Below, piece after piece: positions 33,037 through 40,606 of a DNA stretch of 64,000 bases. The stretch covers positions 372,001-436,000 of the forward strand of contig JAFIDK010000001.1 of NCBI GenBank assembly GCA_017051695.1, read 5' to 3'. Each line of letters begins with the position of its first letter. Within the stretch, counting starts at the first letter, position 1. This stretch comes from Algoriphagus aestuarii. Lineage in GTDB: Bacteria; Bacteroidota; Bacteroidia; Cytophagales; Cyclobacteriaceae. The position numbers and the translations under genes are program-made. Below the pieces are notes generated by a model, which saw only the letters and a list, made by a program, of their open reading frames with translations, was not told where the DNA came from and did not search any database.

Positions 33037-33055
33037 AAAATATTTGAACGGTTAC

Positions 33056-33087
33056 TTGTTTAATTGTGAAAAGTAATAATAACTTTG
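33056..33087 (+). promoter_or_regulatory. Bacteroidetes-type promoter for the small lipoprotein
   Basis: TTG (33056-33058), 21 bases, then TAACTTTG (33080-33087), close to the TTG / TAnnTTTG consensus. It lies 26 bases before the ATG at 33114. Confidence 0.6.
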
Positions 33088-33113
33088 CATTGTAATTAAG
33101 AAAATCACAACAA

Positions 33114-33311
33114 ATGAAAAAGGTATTTGCAATTTTCGCAATCTCTGGCGTAATGTTCGCTACTTCTTGCGGTAACAAAGAAGTTAAAGAAGAGACTGTA
33201 GAGGTAACTGAGACAGTGGAAACTGTTGAAGAAGAGGTTATCATCGAAGAGACTACTTCTGACACTACTGAAGTAGTAATCGTAGAGGAAACTGTTGAAG
33301 AGGTTAAATAA
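33114..33311 (+). CDS. Small acidic lipoprotein
   Basis: A 65-residue predicted lipoprotein. The signal peptide ends in a lipobox-like FATSC (Cys19). The mature part is almost entirely Glu, Val and Thr (VEVTETVETVEEE; EETTSDTTEVVIVEET), with near-repeats and a strong negative charge. Such short acidic lipoproteins occur widely in Cytophagales but have no known role. It has its own promoter and a strong terminator, so it is a stand-alone unit. Confidence 0.8.
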   Translation: MKKVFAIFAISGVMFATSCGNKEVKEETVEVTETVETVEEEVIIEETTSDTTEVVIVEETVEEVK

Positions 33312-33333
33312 TTAATCTCTTTCAAAAAAGATC

Positions 33334-33366
33334 GAGTCCCGAAAAATTTCGGGACTCTTTTTTTTT
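33334..33366 (+). terminator. Strong terminator after the acidic lipoprotein gene
   Basis: Perfect stem GAGTCCCGAAA / TTTCGGGACTC with a two-base gap, followed by nine T's. It ends about 13 bases before the SprT-like gene. Confidence 0.9.
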
Positions 33367-33378
33367 GTATTTTTCACC

Positions 33379-33999
33379 ATGCATGTTGCCGCACATTTGG
33401 AAAAAGTATTTTCCAAACACCTCCCCCCAGCAGCTGTTCCTTTTTGCCTCAAAATCTGGAATGATCATCCATTTCTCTTTAGAATTACCTCAAGCAGAAA
33501 AACTAAACTAGGGGATTTTAGATATAGAAAGGATCAGGAATTACAGACAATCACGATAAATTCGGATTTGAATAAATATCAGTTCCTACTCACGTTAATT
33601 CATGAAGTGGCACATTTACAAGCTTTCAAAAAATTTGGTTTTGGCATAAATCCTCATGGCAGAGAATGGAAATCTACCTTTCAAACCCTGATGTTTCCAT
33701 TTCTTAAAGAAGAGTTTTTCCCCATAGACATCTTGATCCCTTTAAAAACCCATATGCGAGCCCCTAAAGCCAGCTCTGCAGCTGACCTCTTCTTGATGAA
33801 GGAAATGAGTAAATATGACAACAAGAAAGAAGAAACCTTCCAGAGCTTTCTTTCTGATTTAAAGCCAGGTGCTCGTTTTTTGATTTCAGGAAGGGAATTT
33901 GAAAAAGCCGAAACCCGAAGAACTCGAGTGGTGTGCAAAGAGGTCCGTTCTGGAAAAAAGTTTCTGATTGCACTGATGGCAAAAGTGAACCCGATTTAA
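33379..33999 (+). CDS. SprT-like zinc metalloprotease domain protein
   Basis: A 206-residue protein with the zinc motif HEVAH (in LIHEVAHLQAFKKFG, near residue 75), followed by NPHGREWKSTFQTLM, as in the SprT/Spartan-like family. The C-terminal half is basic (FEKAETRRTRVVCKEVRSGKKFL), perhaps for nucleic acid contact. No zinc-ribbon cysteines are seen. In eukaryotes the family cleaves DNA-protein crosslinks; the bacterial role is unclear. It converges with scpB, with no spacer. Confidence 0.82.
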   Translation: MHVAAHLEKVFSKHLPPAAVPFCLKIWNDHPFLFRITSSRKTKLGDFRYRKDQELQTITINSDLNKYQFLLTLIHEVAHLQAFKKFGFGINPHGREWKSTFQTLMFPFLKEEFFPIDILIPLKTHMRAPKASSAADLFLMKEMSKYDNKKEETFQSFLSDLKPGARFLISGREFEKAETRRTRVVCKEVRSGKKFLIALMAKVNPI

Positions 34000-34560
34000 T
34001 TACTCCCTTTCTTCCCCAATCTGATTTTCAGGCTGAGAAAAATCCTTGGGTTGAGGCAAATCCTGAATGGAATTAATACCAAAGTATTCCATAAACTTAT
34101 CAGAAGTCCCAAAAAGTAAAGGCCTCCCGATCCCTTCTGACTTTCCTTTCACCTCCACCAATTCTTTTTCGAGTAATTTCTGAACCGAATAATCTGAATT
34201 TACTCCCCTTATCTGTTCAATATCGCCCTTGGTTACCGGCTGCTTATAAGCAATAATCGACAGCGTTTCCAGCTGGGCTGTTGAAAGTCTCTTTTGGGAT
34301 TGCTGTTTCAACAATATACTGATGCTAGTCTGATAGGATGGCTTGGTCAGGAATTGATACCCTCCTCCTAGATTTTCCAAGGCAAATGAAAAATCTTCCG
34401 AATTATACTTTTCTGTCAGTTCATCAATCGCTTGTTGGATATGATCCGAAGGCACCTCCGCCTCAAACATTTCTGTGAGACATTTTGAAATCTCATTTGT
34501 TCCTAAAGGGGAAGGTGCACAAAAAATCAATGCTTCAATATGACGATGAAGAAATTCCAA
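34000..34560 (-). CDS. scpB: Segregation and condensation protein B
   Basis: A 186-residue winged-helix kleisin partner of SMC-ScpA, needed for chromosome condensation. Family sequence: HIEALIFCAPSPLG at the start, GGGYQFLTKPSY, then LSTAQLETLSIIAYKQPVTK followed by IRGVNSDYSVQKLLEKEL and GRPLLFGTSDKFMEYFGI. It starts 2 bases after the DksA-like stop, so the two are probably co-transcribed. The short polar tail is normal. Confidence 0.95.
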   Translation of the reverse strand: MEFLHRHIEALIFCAPSPLGTNEISKCLTEMFEAEVPSDHIQQAIDELTEKYNSEDFSFALENLGGGYQFLTKPSYQTSISILLKQQSQKRLSTAQLETLSIIAYKQPVTKGDIEQIRGVNSDYSVQKLLEKELVEVKGKSEGIGRPLLFGTSDKFMEYFGINSIQDLPQPKDFSQPENQIGEERE

Positions 34561-34562
34561 TT

Positions 34563-34946
34563 TTACTTTTTAGAAAGTTTTGCTTCTATCGAATGCATGG
34601 TATGTGGAACTGCTTTCAGCCTTTCTTTTGAAATCAATTTTCCCGTATCAACACATACGCCATAAGTGCCATTCTTGATCCGAATTAATGCATTTTCCAG
34701 GTTGATGATAAATTTTTGCTGTCTTGCTGCGAGTTGGTTTAGACTTTCCCTTTCAAGAGTGTCTGCCCCGTCTTCTAGAAGCTTTGATGTAGATGCCGTA
34801 AAATCTGTCCCACTATCGTTCTTCTTACTCAACGTTTCTTTCAAAGAATGTAATTCTTCTTTAGCTACTGCCAATTTTTGAAGGATGATCTCTTCAAATT
34901 CCTTTAGCTCTCCTGCGGAGTAAGCTGTTTTGCCTTCCTGACTCAT
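34563..34946 (-). CDS. DksA/TraR-like protein without the zinc cluster
   Basis: A 127-residue coiled-coil protein of the DksA/TraR type. A long helical hairpin (FEEIILQKLAVAKEELHSL; LNQLAARQQKFIINLENAL) is followed by the family block RIKNGTYGVCVDTGKLISKE. Only one cysteine is present there, where classic DksA has four, so zinc binding is lost. Zinc-free DksA-like proteins are common in Bacteroidota. It may act on RNA polymerase through the secondary channel (inference). Confidence 0.82.
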   Translation of the reverse strand: MSQEGKTAYSAGELKEFEEIILQKLAVAKEELHSLKETLSKKNDSGTDFTASTSKLLEDGADTLERESLNQLAARQQKFIINLENALIRIKNGTYGVCVDTGKLISKERLKAVPHTMHSIEAKLSKK

Positions 34947-35194
34947 AGTGTGCTCAGATTAGATGATATAATTGGGACGGATAATTTCCTTAATTGTTCT
35001 CTAAAATACGTCTAGCCAGCTTAATTACAAAAACTATATCGTTGGAAGAAATCAATTTTAATGAGACTAAAACGCTAAAAAATTAAGTCAAACTATGACA
35101 TCACTCATAATCAGACATTTACATTTCAGGGAGAATACAAACCGAAAAAATAAAACCTGGTAACCGATCAATTTCTTTTAGAAATAGATAAAAA

Positions 35195-35216
35195 AAAGCT
35201 GTTAGGCAACAGCTTT
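35195..35216 (-). terminator. Terminator overlapping the end of the 56-residue gene
   Basis: Stem AAAGCTGTT / AACAGCTTT with a four-base loop, T-rich on the minus strand. The stop codon of the small gene lies inside the stem-loop (35202-35204). Confidence 0.75.
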
Positions 35217-35372
35217 TCCTTCATTCATTAATTTCTCAAGTCTTTTTTTCAAGACAAGTTCCTCCACTTCTATCCTATATTTCATTAATAGGTATTGTTG
35301 GACATCTTTGACATCTTTTCCTTCTTGAAGGCAAATTGCATGCAATGCTTGGGTAATTAGACCTCTTTCCAT
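35202..35372 (-). CDS. Small protein of unknown function (56 aa)
   Basis: A short gene (ATG at 35372, TAA at 35202) encoding MERGLITQALHAICLQEGK, then DVKDVQQYLLMKYRIEVEEL and a basic end (KKRLEKLMNEGKAVA). The even spread of charges over helices, a good start and a terminator formed at its stop argue that it is real. The helical, basic composition suggests a small regulatory or nucleic-acid-binding protein, but no family is recognised. The ~255 bases between it and the DksA-like gene contain nothing recognisable. Confidence 0.65.
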   Translation of the reverse strand: MERGLITQALHAICLQEGKDVKDVQQYLLMKYRIEVEELVLKKRLEKLMNEGKAVA

Positions 35373-35438
35373 GATTTCGGGTGTATTGACACAATTTATT
35401 AAATTTCCGCGAGAACTAACAGAAAAATTTCACAAAAG

Positions 35439-37958
35439 TTACAATCTCGTTGCAACTACAATCGTTTTTTTAAACACCTGGATAGAACCCTGTAAATCAA
35501 ATACTTCCACCATCAAAACATAATAACCAGGTGGGACTTTCACCCCCATATCGTCCGTCCCTTCCCAAGTATACAATCCAGAGCTTCCCAAAATTGCATT
35601 TCTGTCCAAAACATGGATTAACCTACCTGCCAAATCATATATTTCGAATGACCCCACCCATCCGCTTTGCTCCAATTGATAGGAAATCGTGGCAAAAGCT
35701 TGCCCATTAGAACCCTCAGGATCAAATACTTCCGGCGAAATCAAAATCACTTCCTTGTCAAATCCCCCTTCAAAAACCTGGGAATTCTTCCTCCCAGGAG
35801 TTCCATAATCTTCATTTCCTGATGCAGAATGCCAATTATGATTCAAATTTGCATCAGATAAAATCGAAATTCTTTCCAAAGAAACTCCTTTTGGATCTCT
35901 CAACAATGGATGGTGTAGATCCTCATTAAATGGAAAGAGCTCCAACGCTTGCTCACTCTCATCCAATAAAACGACTGTACCACCAACAATGGGGTAGCTC
36001 GGCAAACTTGAAACTTGGGTAAACATTCCTAAAATTGATTTTGGAAAATCCTGGCGAAGCTTAAAGGTATCCGTCGTAATTGCCAAATACGATTTTGGTG
36101 GTAATATCATTCCATTTTGAGAAATCGGTTTTACCTGGTCTACCTGATTGTTTTCATCTAGATTTCCAAGTTTCAATTGTCCAACATCTATATATTTTTC
36201 ACTTGCATTAAATAATTCCACAAATTTAGGCCTGCCAGTTTTTGGGTTGAAAAGCAGTTCATTGATCAACACCTCTCCTTTTGCTGGGGAGGCTGGCAAA
36301 ATAATTTCAAATTCTTTTGACTGCATCTTATTTCCAGAGCAGTCACCAATTCCCTCCAGGGTAAGTCTATATAAAACAGAAGGCATTGCAGGTTCTTTCA
36401 GTTGAATCAGAATGGAGACAGAGGTTTGTTGATACACTGAGTCAAATACCAGCACCGGATGACTGAGCCATAAATCAGTTTCGAATTCAAAGTTTATTGG
36501 TTCAGAAAAACTGGCCTGAACAGTCAAGGAGTCCAAGAAAAGTATAGAAGTCAAAACAGGTGGATTTTGATCAATTGTCTGGTCAAAAACTGAATTTTCT
36601 AAACCTGGTGTCCCCCTCAAAATAGCGGTGGATGTTTTGAGTAACTCTGACTGGTCGCACAGCAAAAAGGGATTTACCACCTCCAAACTGTATCCAGAAC
36701 TTGCCTTTTCAGTACTTTCCCAACTTGCAGATGAATAACTAATCTGATCTATAGCTTCTCCATTTTGTGACTTTAAGCTCAACAGATCTCCGGCATTCAA
36801 CAAGGTAGGCCATGAATTAATTGGAATCAATTTCCCAAAATTGGTCATTGATTCTTGCTGATTGGCAGGAATTAAAATCACATATTCATCAGGTTCAATC
36901 CAAGTATCAGACAAAGAAGTAGAACTTCTGGAATTAGACCAGGTCATTCCTGTTGTTCGAATTGAATAGTTCTCCGTGTTTAACAATTCCACATATTCCA
37001 CATTGGGAAGGTCCAAACCTGCTCTTGGTGCTGGCATGATTTCATTGATCACCAAAGACTTTCTATTGACCAGAGTCGGATTATAAAAATCAAATCTTAT
37101 GGTTGTATCTGCCAAGAAATTGCCTAAAAGGTCTGGGATTTGAGAAAAACTCAATTGGTATTGTTTTCCATGAATCAGGCTCTCTGTAAATGTTAAAACA
37201 ACCGATGAATCCGATTGCAATAAGGTGGATTCAGGATTCATATCTTCCAACTGATAGTTCCAAATAAACAAAGAAGAAACAGGTTCCACTGACTCGGAGA
37301 AGACAATCTGAATCTGATTTTCATGAAAACCACGGATAATTTCTACTTTAGGAGCAATAGTATCCTCCACCAAATCACCAAATTCAAAATCATCCATCAG
37401 CCATCTGGCACAGGTTCCTGTGCCTTCTCCGTATCTTATTTCAAATTTTAGGAATAAATGCGACTCACCTTGAAGTTCACTAGGAATAGAAATCTGATAC
37501 ATTCGGAAATCCTGGTTTTCATTTTTAAAATCCTCTTTCGAGCCTAAAACTTTCTCATGAGAAAAAACTCCATTCAACTGAGTCGACCAGGAATAGTACA
37601 CCTCAGCGGGTCTGTTTCCACTGCCATTTTGAATGGACTTTGACCAAAACCGAATTTTAGGATTGTTAAACCCTGATAAATCTAACTTGACTACCACTTC
37701 TCCATTAAAGGTGGAAATAGGTTGGACAGCCAGGCAATTACTTTCATTTACTCCAATGTCTTTTGCCTGAAAAACCCTAGAATTTGTACTTCTGACCTCA
37801 TTAGCATACCAGTTAGGAAGAAATTCATCCGGGTTTGAGACAATCAAAAAGGAATTTTCAAACCCTTGGGTTTGGGCATTGGATTCCAGAATCAAAGGCC
37901 AGATAAATAGCCAAATGATTAAAAACCTGATATGATTTAAAAAATCTAAAAGTTTCAC
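35439..37958 (-). CDS. Secreted protein with lamin-tail domains and C-terminal sorting-like domain
   Basis: An 839-residue exported protein (signal peptide to about residue 28, ESNAQ). It contains Ig-like beta domains with repeated IVFSESVEP / ASFSEPINF segments and two lamin-tail domains, starting LVINEIMPAPRAG and VLINELLFNPKTGRP. The C-terminus (YTWEGTDDMGVKVPPGYY, then VLMVEVFDLQG) is a FlgD-Ig-like fold resembling type IX secretion C-terminal domains. It is probably surface-exposed or released; a role in adhesion or extracellular DNA binding is a guess from the domains. Confidence 0.82.
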   Translation of the reverse strand: MKLLDFLNHIRFLIIWLFIWPLILESNAQTQGFENSFLIVSNPDEFLPNWYANEVRSTNSRVFQAKDIGVNESNCLAVQPISTFNGEVVVKLDLSGFNNPKIRFWSKSIQNGSGNRPAEVYYSWSTQLNGVFSHEKVLGSKEDFKNENQDFRMYQISIPSELQGESHLFLKFEIRYGEGTGTCARWLMDDFEFGDLVEDTIAPKVEIIRGFHENQIQIVFSESVEPVSSLFIWNYQLEDMNPESTLLQSDSSVVLTFTESLIHGKQYQLSFSQIPDLLGNFLADTTIRFDFYNPTLVNRKSLVINEIMPAPRAGLDLPNVEYVELLNTENYSIRTTGMTWSNSRSSTSLSDTWIEPDEYVILIPANQQESMTNFGKLIPINSWPTLLNAGDLLSLKSQNGEAIDQISYSSASWESTEKASSGYSLEVVNPFLLCDQSELLKTSTAILRGTPGLENSVFDQTIDQNPPVLTSILFLDSLTVQASFSEPINFEFETDLWLSHPVLVFDSVYQQTSVSILIQLKEPAMPSVLYRLTLEGIGDCSGNKMQSKEFEIILPASPAKGEVLINELLFNPKTGRPKFVELFNASEKYIDVGQLKLGNLDENNQVDQVKPISQNGMILPPKSYLAITTDTFKLRQDFPKSILGMFTQVSSLPSYPIVGGTVVLLDESEQALELFPFNEDLHHPLLRDPKGVSLERISILSDANLNHNWHSASGNEDYGTPGRKNSQVFEGGFDKEVILISPEVFDPEGSNGQAFATISYQLEQSGWVGSFEIYDLAGRLIHVLDRNAILGSSGLYTWEGTDDMGVKVPPGYYVLMVEVFDLQGSIQVFKKTIVVATRL

Positions 37959-38089
37959 AGCCTTGCTATTAAAAAAGTAATAGATAAATATAAGCAGTAA
38001 ACCAATTTATTAGTAGAGTTTTCAGGCAATTTTCACCTACAAATGATAAAAATTTTAGCAGAATATCCTGAAAATGAATCCTTAGACCT

Positions 38090-38097
38090 TACTTTTG
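38090..38097 (+). promoter_or_regulatory. TAnnTTTG promoter element for asd
   Basis: TACTTTTG lies 38 bases before the ATG at 38136 and inside the longer open frame that starts at 38043. This supports the shorter start. No TTG is found at the ideal upstream distance. Confidence 0.5.
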
Positions 38098-38135
38098 CAT
38101 TCCAAAATAAAAACAACCTATTAAAAACCAGTCTG

Positions 38136-39125
38136 ATGAAATTAGCAGTGGTAGGAGCTACCGGTTTGGTGGGCTCCGAAATCCTTGAAGTGCTAGATGA
38201 GCACAACTTCCCTTTTGACGAACTTCTACTTGTCGCTTCTGAGCGATCAGTCGGTAAACAGATCGAGTATAAGGGTAAACCTTACATTGTTATCGGGCTG
38301 GCTGAAGCTGTTTCTTTAAAACCAGAAATTGCAATCTTTTCTGCCGGTGGCAGCACTTCTCTTGAGTGGGCTCCGAAATTCGCTGAAGCTGGAACTATCG
38401 TAGTGGATAATTCATCGGCTTGGAGAATGGATCCAAGCAAAAAATTAGTCGTACCGGAAATCAATGCAAAAGAGTTAAAGGCTGAAGATAAAATCATCGC
38501 TAATCCAAATTGCTCTACTATTCAAATGGTATTGGCCTTGGAACCATTGAGAAATAGATATGGTATCAAAAGAATTGTGGTTTCAACTTACCAGTCTGTG
38601 ACGGGTACGGGTAAAGCTGCCGTAGATCAAATGATGGCTGAGCGTGCAGGAGAGACCCCTGAAATGGTTTACCCTCATAAAATTGACATGAATGTACTTC
38701 CTCATATCGATGTATTCCAGCCAAATGGATACACCAAAGAGGAAATGAAGATGATCAACGAAACGAAGAAGATTTTCTCTGACGATACAATTAAAGTAAC
38801 TGCTACTACTGTAAGAATCCCAACGATGGGTGGACATTCTGAAGCTGTAAACGTGGAATTCAAAGAAGATTTTGATTTGGATGAAGTAAGAAAGTTACTT
38901 TCTGAAACACCAGGTGTAATCGTTCAGGATGATCCAGCAAACTTTGTCTATCCAATGCCAATCAATGCACATAAGAAAGATGAGGTATTTGTAGGGCGAT
39001 TGAGAAGAGATGAATCTCAGGAAAACACCTTGAACATGTGGATTGTGGCTGACAACTTGAGAAAAGGTGCTGCTACAAACGCTGTTCAAATCGCTGAATA
39101 TTTAGTGGCAAAAAGCTTGGTTTAA
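38136..39125 (+). CDS. asd: Aspartate-semialdehyde dehydrogenase
   Basis: A 329-residue NADPH enzyme converting aspartyl phosphate to aspartate semialdehyde for lysine, threonine, methionine and diaminopimelate synthesis. The Rossmann start MKLAVVGATGLVGSEIL fixes the start at 38136. The catalytic cysteine is in NPNCSTIQM, and VPTMGGHSEAVNVEF holds the substrate-binding region. It shares one base with the following methyltransferase start (TAATG), so the genes are coupled. Confidence 0.96.
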   Translation: MKLAVVGATGLVGSEILEVLDEHNFPFDELLLVASERSVGKQIEYKGKPYIVIGLAEAVSLKPEIAIFSAGGSTSLEWAPKFAEAGTIVVDNSSAWRMDPSKKLVVPEINAKELKAEDKIIANPNCSTIQMVLALEPLRNRYGIKRIVVSTYQSVTGTGKAAVDQMMAERAGETPEMVYPHKIDMNVLPHIDVFQPNGYTKEEMKMINETKKIFSDDTIKVTATTVRIPTMGGHSEAVNVEFKEDFDLDEVRKLLSETPGVIVQDDPANFVYPMPINAHKKDEVFVGRLRRDESQENTLNMWIVADNLRKGAATNAVQIAEYLVAKSLV

Positions 39126-40312
39126 TGAGCTGGCCGGAAATTCATCATCCAGAATTTCAACAATTTGTGCAGGATCATCTTCAGGAAGATCCTGCACTTT
39201 TGCTTTTAAAGTATACTGGAAGAGTTCCATTTGACCTAAAAGAGGCCGTCCAGCAAATAGCTTCCAGACAAAAAGGTGTTAAAAAACTTCCGGAATGGAC
39301 CAAAAATCCAGACTTGATCTTTCCAGCATCCCTTTCCTTAGAGCAGTCTTCTTCTGAAGAGACAGCAAAATTCAAAAGTGAAGGTCTGGAAGGTGCATCC
39401 ATGATCGACTTAACAGGTGGTTTTGGAGTGGATTCTTTTTACTTGAGTCAGGGATTTGATAAAGCCGTTTATTGCGAGCAGCAGCCTGATCTTTTCCAAC
39501 TCACCAAGCACAACCTGGAAAAGCTTGCTCCAGAAAAATTTGAATTCTTTCAGGGAGATGGTTTGGAGTTTTTGCCTCTGTCTAATTTGAAGTTTGATTT
39601 GATCTATGCGGATCCGGCCAGAAGAGGGAAGGGAAATCAGAAACTTTATAAAATTCAAGATTGTGAGCCAGATTTAGTTTCTTCCTGGGAACTATTGAAA
39701 TCAAAAGCTGATCAAATTCTCCTGAAATATTCCCCGATGTTGGATATTTCTCAGGCTTTGGGAGAACTACCTGAAATCCAGAAAATCACTATTCTATCAG
39801 TTAAGAATGAGGTCAAAGAGCTATTGCTTTTTTGGGATAGAAACAATTCGAATAAACAAAGGGAAATAAAAATTCAAGATTTAGGAAATAATCACCCTGC
39901 TTTTACTTTTTCCCCACAGGAAGAAGAGCAAGCTGTTTCTCAGATCTCTGAAGTGGAAAAATATCTCATTGAACCCATCAGTGGAATACTAAAATCAGGA
40001 TCATTCAAACTTTTTGGACAACGATTTGGACTTCAAAAGCTTGATTTAAACAGCCATTTGTATACTTGTTCGGAAATACCTGAAAATATCCCTGCTAGGA
40101 TTTTTGAAATAAAAGAGGAAGTCTCTCCCAAGAAAAAAGAAATCCAATCCAGATTTCCCACTGGGAAAGTTAATATCCTGACTAGAAATTACAGTTCTAA
40201 GCCAGAAGAGATCAAAAAGAAGTTTGGATTAAAAGATGGTGGAGAGGACTTCCTGATTGGAACAAAAACTGTCGGTGGATTTAAGTTATTCTGGTGCAAG
40301 CGGATAAAATAA
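39125..40312 (+). CDS. SAM-dependent methyltransferase, THUMP-like (probable RNA methylase)
   Basis: A 395-residue class I methyltransferase. An N-terminal helical domain precedes SAM motif I (MIDLTGGFGVDSFYLS), motif II (VYCEQQPDLFQLTKHN) and the catalytic-loop motif YADPARRGKGNQK. The C-terminal ~120 residues (ISGILKSGSFKLFGQRF; PARIFEIKEE) match the THUMP-like domain seen in RNA methylases. The substrate is unknown. The start is coupled to the asd stop. Confidence 0.8.
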   Translation: MSWPEIHHPEFQQFVQDHLQEDPALLLLKYTGRVPFDLKEAVQQIASRQKGVKKLPEWTKNPDLIFPASLSLEQSSSEETAKFKSEGLEGASMIDLTGGFGVDSFYLSQGFDKAVYCEQQPDLFQLTKHNLEKLAPEKFEFFQGDGLEFLPLSNLKFDLIYADPARRGKGNQKLYKIQDCEPDLVSSWELLKSKADQILLKYSPMLDISQALGELPEIQKITILSVKNEVKELLLFWDRNNSNKQREIKIQDLGNNHPAFTFSPQEEEQAVSQISEVEKYLIEPISGILKSGSFKLFGQRFGLQKLDLNSHLYTCSEIPENIPARIFEIKEEVSPKKKEIQSRFPTGKVNILTRNYSSKPEEIKKKFGLKDGGEDFLIGTKTVGGFKLFWCKRIK

Positions 40313-40317
40313 AAAAA

Positions 40318-40337
40318 GTGAAGGATTACTCCTTCAC
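40318..40337 (-). terminator. Shared terminator between methyltransferase and DUF4834 genes
   Basis: Stem GTGAAGGA / TCCTTCAC with a four-base loop; on the minus strand seven T's follow. The DUF4834 stop codon (40326-40328) lies in the loop, so its last codons form the hairpin. Confidence 0.8.
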
Positions 40338-40583
40338 TTCTTCGTAGTCGACGTAATCGCCTCCTTTTATATCTTTCTGCCTTTTCTCTTTATACTGCTT
40401 GGGTACATAATCCACGACAACCTCATCTTTTGGCCTGGAGGCATGTGCCTGTTGCCTTTGTTGCTCTTTTGCTGCTTCATTTACCTGCTGTGCAAACTTC
40501 GCAAGCTTAGATCGGAGAAAATATCGGATCAGCTGGCCCAAAAGCCAGCCGACTCCAAGTAATATGACAAGAAATTTTACCAA
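40326..40583 (-). CDS. DUF4834 family small membrane protein
   Basis: An 85-residue protein with one N-terminal membrane helix (about residues 2-22, VKFLVILLGVGWLLGQLI) and a basic, Gln-rich cytoplasmic tail ending DYVPKQYKEKRQKD, then GGDYVDYEEVKE. This build matches the DUF4834 family of Bacteroidota, which has no known function. It lies 23 bases downstream of carB in the same direction and could be co-transcribed with it. Confidence 0.8.
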   Translation of the reverse strand: MVKFLVILLGVGWLLGQLIRYFLRSKLAKFAQQVNEAAKEQQRQQAHASRPKDEVVVDYVPKQYKEKRQKDIKGGDYVDYEEVKE

Positions 40584-40606
40584 AACTGTTTAAATTTTTA
40601 TCAGGT

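Noticed and set aside
38043-38135. N-terminal extension of asd
   Set aside because: The extra 31 codons lie before the Rossmann start and contain a promoter element; the ATG at 38136 is better.
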